Source of the DNA: Odontesthes bonariensis
Lineage: Eukaryota > Chordata > Actinopteri > Atheriniformes > Atherinopsidae
Length of the DNA: 64,000 bases
Reading direction: 5' to 3'
NCBI RefSeq assembly: GCF_027942865.1
Contig: NC_134510.1
Coordinates: 23,057,209-23,121,208, forward strand
The stretch's first letter is position 1. Every line of letters starts with the position of its first letter. Under the pieces are notes generated by a model. The model had not been told where the DNA came from and made no database searches. It saw nothing but the letters and a program-made list of their open reading frames with translations. This document shows positions 1-11,967 of this stretch, one piece after another. Both the position numbers and the translations under genes were made by a program.

Positions 1-2724
1 ATCTTACCACTACACTATCCAGTCACTTACTGATTATCTTATAATCATTATCAATTGATATTACTTTTACAATGACACAATCTGAGAGTAGCAGTTTGAT
101 AGGTGCTTCATGTTACATTGCATAAAAGACACACATTGTGTGTAAATACATACAGATCACACATACATACATTCAGCCAAGCAAAGGCTCAAAATCTAAT
201 AAAAGCAGAACTGGAGAAAAGTGTGAGCCTTAAAAGTATGTCCTTCTGAGTCATTTTAAAGTGCTCTGACATTCATTATGCACATCCCCAGTCCTGGAAC
301 CACCCTGGAGCATCCCGGGGGCTGTAAAACTGCAGTTCACAATTTTGGTTTCTAGTGTAGCACCACACCGTTTGGCTTTATGGTACCACGTCACATTGAA
401 GCAACTAGATAACAGCACACTTTTGCCATGATAAACATAGCTGAAAAAAAAAAAATACACTGTGTGGTAGATGCAGCAAAGATGCCTAAGAAAATGCTAC
501 TGTGAGTTAATGACGAAAAAGAGATATAGTGCATGAGCAAGAGACAGGACAGGGATAAACATCAGACTGACAGGAGAGAGCTCAGAGAAAGAACAGGGTG
601 ACAGGAGGATGCAGACTTTGCTTTGTTGTTTCAATTGGTAAGGAATAATTGTTTAGCTCTCAAGTTCTGTCGCGCTGGATTTGCTTGGCTCTGTCAGTGA
701 ACTTGCTGATGTGTGGGTTTATAATCATGAAAAGAATATGATAATTTCATCATCTGCTCTGCGAAGGCTGTGAATCAGAAAAGACTGAAGCTGTGGATAA
801 TTCCTATTATTCAACTAATGAAAGATGTTTATACACTCCAGATATTTACGACGGGGCTCTGTATCACAGCTACCGGGAAATACATAATATTACAACAGAA
901 GCGTGTTCATTCGTGTTACCGGTGATTGAAAGGTTATTTATAACGTTATCTTTACCGCCCCTGCCCAAGAGCTGAAGCCTCAGTTAGCCACTTCAGTCCC
1001 ATACGAGACTGGCATTTAAATTAATGCAAGTTACTCTTATGTAAACATTTTTTTTTTATCAGGTTTTGCAACTTTCACACCAAAGTTTGGAGCCTTTCAA
1101 AAGGTTCTTGCATGCTGTGCAGTACATGACAATTGAAATGCTTCGAAAATGAGATTCGGAAAAAGCTAACTGTATTACAGATAAACCAGAAATTTTTAAT
1201 ACCTTGTCTTTTTGTGAGTGTGTTCATTCACCAGATATTTCAGAGTTTATGAAAATATGAAGTCTTATTCTTAGGTCCTGTTACATTACCCTGGATTGTT
1301 GCCTGACATTTTTGGTGCATTTTAAAGGTCTTTGCCAGCCTCTTTGGTGTGACAACACATTCATGTGTGTGGCTGTGCATATGAAGGGTTCAGACAGAGA
1401 TATATATTTGCGACAGTGGTGGAGCAAAAACTTGCTTGAATATCTGGTGTTATTTTAATAAAAATGATTATTGTCTTGCAGCTGACATCCAACTAAGGAG
1501 TGAGGGTTTTTTTTCTACAACCTTGTCAATCGCATCACAAGACCCCCAAATCAATCTCAGTCACAAGCATTTGGCTGTGATAGCCTGCACCATATCAATT
1601 CAATGGAGATTTTTTTCAGTGTATCTTAGTGTGTGCCAAGACTGTAAGTTGAGGTTGCATCTTTATCAATACTGAGCTGGCATTTACTTATGTCCCGAAG
1701 TGCTTTTGGGGAAAGTCCATTGGCTTTTATACTTGGAAGAGTACAAGGAACCAGATAGGTGAGATTAGCATAAAATTTCCTGCGCTGCAGGAGCCTTCAA
1801 GTGATTAGATGGAGTGAATTCTCAGAGAAAGTGTTTATCAAAAGGAACAGTGGAACTGCATGCATGCATAAAACAGTTTTTTTTAATCAAAATTATTACT
1901 TTTTTTTTTTACTGTTATTTCTGAACTGTCCATTCTGTGCAGACCAAAAGGTCCACCGTTTTCACTGTTTTCTTTTCACGATTTTCCTAATTTACAGATA
2001 TCCAATTAATTGCTGTAGAATTAAGTAATCTTTATTGATTCCCAAAGTACTGCCTAAAGGCAGGTATTGCTTCTCCTTCTGCAGGGCGTTTCACCTATCT
2101 GCAGTTTTTAGCTGCTCCATTAAATTAATTTTAATTCAACCGAACATAGTCATGTCTGCCAAATAGAAATAACTTATTAACATAACAGAAAAACAGGTAG
2201 CAAAAATACATATGTTTCAATGTCGTGTTAAAAAAAGGAGCAGCAAGTAAACATGGACGTGTACATACCACCACAGAAACATTATTGCCTCAAGGATATT
2301 GTCTCATATCTCTTTTTTTTCCTGTTTTCTTCACAGATGACTTTCTAAATGACCTTAACCAGTCCCGATGGTGAAAAAAAAGAGAAGCATACATTAAACA
2401 CTAGACACATTTACAACTTTGTCACTTGTGCCTCCAGCAGTAACATCCTTTACCTGATTACCTTCAGGTATCACCAGCTCAGAAGACAGACAAATGTGCT
2501 GTGGGATCTAATAACACTTTACTGACCAGTGGCCCAATGGGACTTCAGCTCAAGTCAAATCTGAACATGAAAACGGAATGGAAAGGGATGTTTCCTTTTC
2601 CCAAGGGGCATCTTCCTCCTTCTTTTTGCCCGTTCCCTTCTTTTATCTCTCTACACATTGGCTGCTTTCATCCTGCTTCCATAGCTGAGATGCACAACAC
2701 ACAGTGAGGGAAACACACATAAGA

Positions 2725-2727
<3 letters not shown>

Positions 2728-2758
<31 letters not shown>

Positions 2759-2826
2759 AGAAGAAGGAAACAGATAGAAACAGATAGAAAAGAGATGCTC
2801 TCTTTCACACACACACACACACACAC
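2728..2826. repeat. Simple repeats: A29, GAA run, (CA)n
   Basis: A run of 29 A is followed by GAA units, a duplicated CAGATAGAAA unit and a (CA) tract of about 21 bp at 2806-2826. No gene is attached. Confidence 0.9.
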
Positions 2827-4307
2827 TCACATATTGGTATATACAGACACAGAAGGCCCTATTTCAGGATGCTGTCAGCAGGGGGACAGAGGCTAGAGGA
2901 AACACAGGATGAATTCTCCTCTGCCTCATTCCATCACGCTGCCATGACACCCCTATTTACCTCCTCCATCTATCTCCAAACTGACTGTCTACCACCTTGG
3001 CTCGCCTATGTGTGCATTGTGTGGGTATGTCTGCACGTGTGCTGGCCTAAGTGTATCAGCACATTCACAGTGATGGAGTGAGGTGAGGTGGACTTGAGGT
3101 ATATTGTGGTGTGAGAACATGCTGTGTAGCCCATCATAATTTGACAGAAACCCAGTGCATTGTTTAGATGGTTGCAACTATGGCAGTAATCCCACAGGAG
3201 TTTAGTTTTGGTGCCAGTGCAGAGGTTTCTGAAATACCCCCTTAACTAAGTTGTACTTTTTTTTTTCTCTCCATTGTCAGCTCCTCAGGAACACGAGCCC
3301 ACATTGTCATCTGATGACTTTGCTTCACAAAACATCACCCAGCAAATATAAGGAAAAAAAACACTTTTCTTTGATGGAAAGTGTTCTTGTCCAACTCCCA
3401 AATGTCATTTTTACTCTGAGAGAAACTGCCTCTCTCTAAATGTCACTAACTCATGTGCACACACGTACAGTACCCCACTGTCCTTCAATTCTCCAGGGCT
3501 ATGGTCGTGAATTTTCACTTCATATTCATTTTCTTATGTCTTTCTTGCATTCAATGATCCGTGATGGCAAAAAGACAGAGAATGAGCAGTGAGAGCAAAT
3601 CAAATTGATATTACCAATGCAGACATGCATTGCTGAGCTGCCCAGTGGCTTGATCTCTCTTACTTCAAACATGGAATGCTTTATGCACTTTCGTGCTTGT
3701 TCTTTTTGAATGTAGACAAAGAGTGGGTTATCCAAACTGAAGGGGAAACTTGAAAGAATAAGGGGAGAAACAAGAGCTTCCAAGCAGGTGTACTCCTGGG
3801 TCAGCTAAGCAGTTAACATCCACTCTCACGCTCCGTGACACGTATGAAAACACCGGGCAACCCCAGCTGAATATAAATCTGATTCCAAATGGCAAGAACT
3901 AAGTGACTTTAAAAGAGTTATTGTGATAGCATGAATGGCAGCAGATTCATTCACTTAGACTATAAACTGGCTGGTGTTTCAGTAACAAATAACCAAAAGA
4001 GCAGCTTTCGCTCAGGTGACTTGACAGTTTCCGCAGGAAGTGATCAATCAGACTGTATTAGCAAAACCAGTCAGTCAACCGTTGCAAGAAGAGGGATATT
4101 ATAGTAGGACTGCTGCACACAAACCCTCTTTTACAAAGAAAAATGCTCGTTTGAGAGTTCTATACTGCTTCCTTCATCACAATATCAATAAGTGAGAAAG
4201 TGCATTTAGGGCATGAATCCTTGTCCGTACAGTCAGAGGATTTGGTGGCTATGTCGTGATGTGGGAGACATTTTACTGGCATGGTTTGAGTACTACTTAG
4301 AAGTAAC

Positions 4308-4480
4308 TGGTTCCCCAGTTCCGAAACGCTTACAGACTGTTAAATAAGAGGGGATACCAGATACCAGACAGTGGTACACATGGCCCCATCACAACTTTTT
4401 CTGAGACCTGTTGCTGCTATTAATTAAAACAATTGCCAATATTTTTCATGAAACTGCAAAATGTACCACAACATCAACTA
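4308..4480 (+). mobile_element. Tc1/mariner transposon fragment (3' end)
   Basis: This is a degraded copy of the 3' end of a Tc1-like fish transposon: the last transposase codons followed by subterminal DNA. Recognisable landmarks, in order, are CAGTTCC...ACGCTTACAGA, GAGGGGAT, CAGTGGTACACATGGCCCC, AACTTTTTCTGAGAC, TGTTGCTGC and TATTTTTCATGAAA. It appears to be the same family as the longer relic in the NACAD intron at 17.85-19.31 kb, in opposite orientation. No intact terminal repeat is visible, so only a fragment remains. Confidence 0.6.
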
Positions 4481-7400
4481 AGACCAAAAAGTAAAATGAC
4501 TGGGCTCAACGTAAAGCAAGGACTGAAAATTAACCTAAAAATAGGCCCAATGATCCTGCACTTTAGAGCAGCTGAACAACGATGCAGTTTGATTTCTTGA
4601 TTGAGGCCTTGCATTTGTGAGCCAACAGCCCACCAACCTGGTACTCTAGGCGGGGTCGGGGGGTCGGTGGGGTTTTACCTTCCTTGATTAAATTAGTGCA
4701 CCCAAGTGTCCGCCACAATAAAAATGCAAATTGACTTTCCATTGACATTATTTCTCTGCCCACACAGACGCGCAGCAAACTATGTGCCTCAATGTTACGA
4801 TGCACCATTAAAGACATCAGGTTTGTTCCTTTTATTTTGATGTGATGTGATGTTTAAGCATATTGTGAACCAGCACCTAACTGCACCAAATGCTTGTTTT
4901 TCCCAAAATCAGATTTGCAGGTATGCACCAAACACTCTCTCACTGAATGTATGCTATGAGACTACACAGACTTTATCATTTTGCCCTTGTCTTTTGTTTT
5001 GACCACATAATGTTGTCATGATCATTTTGACTTATTTTTCCTACCCACATAGCGCTGTTAGTCAGCGGTTTATTGGTGTCATGGATAGAATGCCTCTTTT
5101 TAGATTATGGCTTGGCTGAGAATGAATAAAATCGAGCTGAAAAAAGCTTAGCTCCAATCATCACTTACAGCCCTCTAAGACAGAGAAGATGACAGTCTTT
5201 GTATTTGCAGGGAAGTGGCACAATAGCTCAAAAGATCAATTGCCTCTGGATATGATTATAATTCTTGTGTAAATGATATTTGGCTGCTGATGCAACAACG
5301 CTTTTCATTCTCTTTCTCTACCTTAATTCACCTCGGTGCTGTGAAGAAGTAATCAGTTTACAGCCAGAGCTGCAGTAGAGTGATGGATGGATACAGCTTC
5401 ACGTGCACTGATTGATATCACCGTTCTCTACCAGCTAACACACTGAGAAACACCCTCAAAGGCTGGTCGCTGGTTACTATTTTTACCATTAAGAATTCAT
5501 TAGTATGTGATATTCAAATACTTGAAGGGCGCATGCATACATTTTTAAAAAGTGCTTACGTGCTGTGAGATTGTTCAAGATGTCATTCCTGCTGGGTTTG
5601 CAGCAATTCTTTTGATTGTATTCAATGCACAAACTCAGTTCTTAATCCTTACACTCTGTTCTTCATGACAGCTTGATTACTGCAGGGTGACAAATTGTTG
5701 CTCATACGAAAAGCTTGTATTCAGTTATATTTGTATGCTCTGAGCAGTCTTGTATAGGCATGCATGCAGATAGATTTAAAAAGACTGGCAAGAAGCACTG
5801 GCAAAAAAAAAGAAGCTTTTTCTCTGTAGTTGATGGCTGCATGTCGTGTGTGTGTGGGAGTGTCAGAGTGTGGTTGACAGTCTGCTGATGGGCTAACATC
5901 TCCTTTCCAGACAGTCTATACTCCTGGGCAATGGAGGCCTCTTCAGCATAATAAACATTGCACACCTGGGCAAATAATACCCACATCACCCACTCAGACA
6001 CACACTCACACACGGTACATTCACAAGAACAATTTTACTCAGGGCTCACACCATCTTTTTATATATTTTGACCCAAAGCAGCAGCAGAATCCCCAAAGCA
6101 AGGTCAGAAAACCTTAATTAATGACACAAACACAACCTCAAAATAAGCCAAACAGGCATCATCCAGCAATATAAAATTAGCATTCATCACAGCCTAGCCA
6201 CAAAAGCTGCCCCAGATGGTGAGAAATGCTCCTTCAGGGGCCCGTCCACTATCCTTAAATGTGGTAGATATTTTCAGAGGCAATAATTAGGGTGCATAGT
6301 GTCAGGATTTCTGTCTGCTTCTGCAAATAACATTTTGTTTGACGACTATTAAATGGCATTAAAACTGCTTGAAGAGCTTATTAGTTTTACAACTTGGACA
6401 TAATTATTTCAATTTGAATATGAATAATACAGGGGGGGGCGAAGAAGAAACAGGCAGCAGTCCAAAATGTCAGAGAGAATTACAAAGCATCTGCACCCAC
6501 TGAGAGCAAGGTGGAAAATGGAAATTATGCAAAAACAGGTGAAAGGGAGCAAAGAGTCGCTGTGATAACTTCCTTGCCTGAGCATTTTCTTGGAAGTTTC
6601 TTGAAACGGCAGCGTACTTGGATTAAAGGAAATGTTATAGAGGCACACAACTTAGCCATTTCATTACTAAATCCATCAAATTATCTACTCTTCAACTCTT
6701 CTTTAGAATATGGATTAATCTACATAATTATTCCTTTCCCATGATCTGTATAATTTCTCACACATGTTTTAGGGCTTCCTTTCTGGGAAATTATCTGAAA
6801 ATTCAAGACCTGAACCCAACAGAAGAGAAAATATAAAAAAACCTTTAAATTCCTGATTGAGAGGACTGTGTCATTTGTTAGTAAATATTTTGGAGTAATG
6901 ATGAAGTAGTTGCTGTTGTAGTCCAATATTGCTGCAACCAGTATGACAAGACACCGACGTCAAAGAAACCTTGTATATACTCCAAAAAACACAACAAGTC
7001 CTCCAACTGACAGGCGTATTGGTTGTTTGTTCATTCCATTAATTACAATCCATAATGAAGTACCGCCCCTACAGCCAGCAGGAAGGAAACACTGCTTGTA
7101 CAAGAGTTTACACGTTGGAGCAGACGTCATTATCAAGTCTTTTATTTAAAAAGCCAGAAAGTTCTCATAAGGAGGAGAGAGGGGGGTGTGGTTGGTGTAG
7201 TCACACGCAGCTCCAGAACCAAACACTTATAGGATCAAGACCAACATTCATCACTTCTATGGGTTCAGGTAATAATTCACTTGGTTAGGGTAAGAGAATG
7301 ACCACGGATACAGCTAAAATACGACATAGCTGTCATGGACACCGTTTCTAAACTTCATATGCAGTTGCTCTCATGACTAAAAGAGGTCACTTTTTTTTTT

Positions 7401-7719
7401 GTGTGTGTCAAGAGCTCATATCTGCCTGCACGAACAAACCCACGAGGATCAATTAATGTTATGTCCTACCATCCCACTCATAGTAAAAATCTGGATTGTT
7501 ATGTAGTGACAAAGATAGCACTGAAAAAAAATAGATAGAACAGTATATTCAGGAAGAGACAGTGTTTTTGTTCGAACAAGGTCAAACAATACTTGCGCTG
7601 TTCTAGTGCTCCAGTGGCCGCCACATCACCGTTCACTTTGTGTTATTCCTCCTCTCTTCCTAAAACTGAATATCAGTTAAGTCAACATGCATAAATATGT
7701 GGTCGCATAAGTGTGTGGC

Positions 7720-8180
7720 TTCGGTGTGTGCGTGTGAGGATAATTTAATTATGGACCTGATAGAGCGGGTTACAGAGGTTAATATCCTGCATGCACTCTT
7801 CTCCTCTCCGGACACTGTAATTGCTTTAAGCACATTAGGAAGTTTATTGACTGCGATGGCCTTTTAAGACGTTACATTTCTGCTTCTTAGTGTCAAACCG
7901 GAGTCGTCCAGCTCTGCTCTCCGTCTCTGTCTCCCTCTATCTCAGTTGCTGCTCCTCCAGCCTTCCCTCTCCTCGCACTGTCACTCTCTTCTTTCTGCAT
8001 GTGTCTCTCTGCCTGCGTCTGCTTAATTGAGGCTCGGTTAATATGATGAGATTTGTATAGCGGCTCATCCGTAGAGGCGGCTTGATGAGGTTTGACTGGC
8101 AGGTGATTAACTCCTCTTAACCCACAGAATCATTTGTCCTTGGTGGAACAGTTGCACTAATGACACCATAAAGGGCTTCT
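7720..8180. other. Candidate conserved non-coding element
   Basis: This stretch has no open frame of note and no repeat character. It is rich in homeodomain-like cores (TTAATTA-type, AATTTAATTATGG, GTGATTAACTCC) in a balanced, non-low-complexity context, unlike the surrounding A/T-rich DNA. That texture resembles vertebrate enhancers, but this is an impression only; alignment to other fish genomes would decide it. Confidence 0.22.
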
Positions 8181-11100
8181 TGATGTGTCAAGTTCTGGAG
8201 CAGAGCTCAGGAGAGGGAGAGCTTCCACCAACTCCCTCAAAAAAGTGCAGCCTCCTCACTTTCTCTCAGCATAGATCAATCCTCTCAACACCCCCACTGT
8301 AGATGTCTCCATTTTCACTCAGCCAGATCTCTTAATGAGGATGGAAGTGATTGTAAGGAGTTATTAAAAGGTCCTCACCTTTCTCTTGGGACTGCTAAAG
8401 AGAAATTATATGCAACCAAGCACACTTACAGCTCCAGTTGGAGTTATTTCACATTTCCGTCGCCATAAATCCACATCCGACTACAGTCACGGCAGGAGTG
8501 GCAAATCATTTTTTGCCAAGGAAGAATTTGGTTACTCTTCTTTTCTAGAAGGGATCTGCTGGAAGACTTTCATGAGGGGCTTCAGGTGAAGAAAAATGAA
8601 AATTACAGATTTGACGGAGGGAGGGAATGAGAGATAGGGGGGAAAGTGATTGGGAGGAGAGGAGAAGCGAATGAACGCTGTCACAGCTGACAGGGAGTGG
8701 AGCCAAGCAATAACTACAGCAGATATAGCCAATGTGCAGAGATAAATGATGTAATATCTGCATGGATCAATGTCGGTATCGTCTCTCTAAAAGGAGCTCT
8801 CTCTATAAATTACATCAGATCCCTCTCACTACACCCACAAGTACACACATTCACACCACTGATACACTCAAATCCACCCCTTCCACAATTAGTATGAATT
8901 AAGATGTATGGCAGTGAAATTCCAGTGTCTAGAGACCACTCTGTAAATGTCTTCCTCCAGCTGTCCAGTCCCATAACTATGCAGATGGTAGGGGGAGGCG
9001 AGGACTAAGTTAGCAATATCCAGATAATGAGAAATCAAGTGGCTCGACTTTTCCCATGAATCCCATCATGTCCACTCATATTATGAAACCAGGAGGCCAT
9101 TAGGTGAAACTGACTAATAGTACGAAATGTCCTACTTTGGTGTCTTTGCTGACAGTCCCACCTTGTGGCAGGCTGGATAATTACACTTAAAACGATTATA
9201 CTGTATATGAGAAAAATGAATAGAAAACGACTCTTTGTGTTCTTTTTTTTTTTTTTTTTACTTTTTTTTGTTAAAATGCAGTTGAATGAAATAAATGGTT
9301 GATCCAACAGGGGATATAACCATCTAAAACCTTGTCTGACATTTACTGATGTAGCAATTTCTTCTTGAAATATTGTTGGATTACCCTAATGTGAGCTCTT
9401 TTTGACCCAGAAAGGCCAGAAAGTTTCATGTAACATAACCATAGCCTGTGTTCCCATCGCACAAGCCACTGCAGTTCAAGACGATGATCCATGGTTTTGT
9501 TTTACTGAGTCTGACAGAGGACTTCTCCTTTTAGGACTGATGGCTACACTGCAAATGTGCATGCAGCCTAATAGCTGAGTCATTTATACAGCTGCCTTCG
9601 GGATTATGATTTATTGAATTCACAGCATGAACTGCTGCATCAGTAGCCAGGACAGCAAAACTGCCACAAAGAGAAAAGACTCAGTGATAGCTTACACCTG
9701 TTTTGAGAGGTTACACAGCAGTACTTTAAATGATATGTTCATGCAACATGGCCAGAATAGCAAGCTTTGCTAATATTTGATTTTAGTAGTAGTAAATGAA
9801 AAATTAAGTGACCGACTGAAGAAAGAAGAGGCGCCTTGTCCTTTTCTGTTCAAAGGGATGTTGCACAAAAGCTACAGCCTCTCAGTCCAAAACATAAAGA
9901 GCAAAACACCCAAAGACAGAGCTGACTAGAAGCCATGCAAGCAGCATGTAGAGCTGCCTACATTAGTAATATCATAGCATTGTGGACTGTGGTCTTTTCC
10001 CTCTCTTTGTGGGAGGCTTGCTCTGTACAGCACAGCGGGGACCCACATGCACTGTATTGCCAAATTAACACAGAATGCAGATTTAGAGGCACACAGATGG
10101 AGACAGGCTGGCTTTTTTTTGTTGGTAGAAACAGAACTACTCTATCCTCATATAGCAAATGCTCTTCATATTGAGGTTGAAAATACAATATGTTGAAACT
10201 TTAAACATTGCACTTTTATCACCCTGCGTTTTAGCTCCTTCCTCCCTGTATCCACTTCATCTTGGTTCTCCAGAGCCTCTCAACAGACTCCATTAGTCCC
10301 TATCTGCTCGTGTATAAACCACCCAGTCCCAGTTTCCATACTGTCATGGAGGACTCAACCGCATGTTGTATTTTCTGCCAAAATGCAAGCTTTGCATTTT
10401 GATAGTGTAAATTGTACATCTCCGAGCATGTTTATGCCCACATGATAGTGATTTGTCAACCTGCTGTATTGCCTATTTCACTCTTGATCAGAATACAATT
10501 TACAAAATAAACATCATGATATATTGAAGAAGGCTTGAAATAACTAACTGAGTCCATCAACTGGGAAATGCTTACAAACAAGATAACAAATCAAGTGAAC
10601 AGTGGGGTCATTATCTCAGTGGCTCCTGTATAGACTGAACCTTCCCCCTTTTCTTTCCAAGCACCGGGGTTGCTCCATGCTGGCCATTAAAAAGAATGCA
10701 GGTGTAAAAGCACCTCAGCAGTGGCTTCATATTTGTTGACCCAGAAGCAATGTCAAGGCTTTATTAATCCTGATTTATTCAACCCTTACAAAGTGTGGTT
10801 AAACCCACAATTGCTACTCAGAGATTAGCCAGACGAGACTCAGTGTTTACTGTTACAAACAAAACTGTTTCATCAGACAACTTCAGTGCTGGTGCAGTGA
10901 AGTCTAATCTTTTTTAGAGAATGTTTCATTTTTTTACATAAGCCATTACCTGTTCACAAAAGTACAAAGACATCTTGTGTCAATCTGTGTTATGTGATGC
11001 AAAAGTGAAATATAAGGCACTCTGTTCTGAGGTGTCACCGTAAACCATCCTTGCCTTTGTTAAAGCATGTGTCTTTTATTTGTTTTGAAATGATAAATAT

Positions 11101-11967
11101 AACTGCTTGGAAATGCCATTAATGCACGGATGGTGGCATGCCTCATAGAGACAAAACAAATAGTCGAACCCCGCTCTAAAGCCTGATGAATAGTGATTCT
11201 ATCTCTTCCTGCATGTCAGCTGCAGTGGGCAAAATGCTCAATCACTACCTTTTTATCCAGGATAGAGGTAAGGAATAACGCTTTTTCATTTGAGTGTATT
11301 GGCAATAACTTCATTATGGAGAAGTTAGTGAAGAAGCTGAAAGACCGACTTGGAAAGAGTTAAAAAGTTATTTGTTCTCAGTGCACATTATCTAGCACAA
11401 TGCTGCATCTTTATGGTGTGGGCTGAGAGTAAGGCCATGTGGTCTTGGCCACAGTTGCTAGGAGTGGCCAGCTCCCTGGCTACCAAGCAAAAGAAAACTC
11501 CCAAAGCCATATATGGGCATGTGTCTCACAGAGATGATGTCACCAATGACTGAAAGGGCTCCCTTTTCATATTCAGGAATGGAAAGGGTGTGAGTGCTCC
11601 TCTGGGCCATAGAGATAGTTGAGGGCATGCAGAGCGCAGGGTGTGTGGTCATGAGGGAAACACGGCAGGTTATGCTAAATGGAATGAAACAGTAGAGGCA
11701 TGTTGTGCAATGACTGATTGTGTCCGGATGAATAGCTAAAAGGGGAACTTAGCAACATTTCTGTGAGGTCAGAACAGAATGAGACGGGAAAAGTTTGAAA
11801 TGAAAGCAATGGTTGCTCTTACAGAGGCTTAGTGTGAAAGGAACAGCACTTAAGAAACAGTGGGAGCAAACAACAGAAGAGGAGATTAAGACTGAAAACG
11901 AAACAAAGGAGTTGGCTGCTTTAACTCTGCATTGCTGATCTTACTGAGGACTTGCTGAGTCAGCCCC

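Larger units (their letters stand above)
1..11800. other. Gene-poor flank, no coding exon recognised
   Basis: I read both strands and found no recognisable protein segment with plausible splice sites. Open frames here are short (under about 90 codons), A/T-rich and unlike any family I know. The stretch contains homopolymer and CA repeats near 2.7-2.8 kb, a Tc1 fragment near 4.3-4.5 kb and a possible conserved non-coding block near 7.7-8.2 kb. It may be intergenic DNA upstream of GLIPR2 or an intron of a gene outside the window. Confidence 0.6.

Noticed and set aside
793-975. 60-codon plus-strand frame in the left flank
   Set aside because: It lacks an ATG-context start, splice signals or a recognisable family, and is typical of chance in A/T-rich DNA.
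2025-2330. Possible LINE tail (TTTATTGATTCCCAAAG)
   Set aside because: The motif resembles ends of some fish LINEs, but the following sequence shows nothing recognisable and no boundary.
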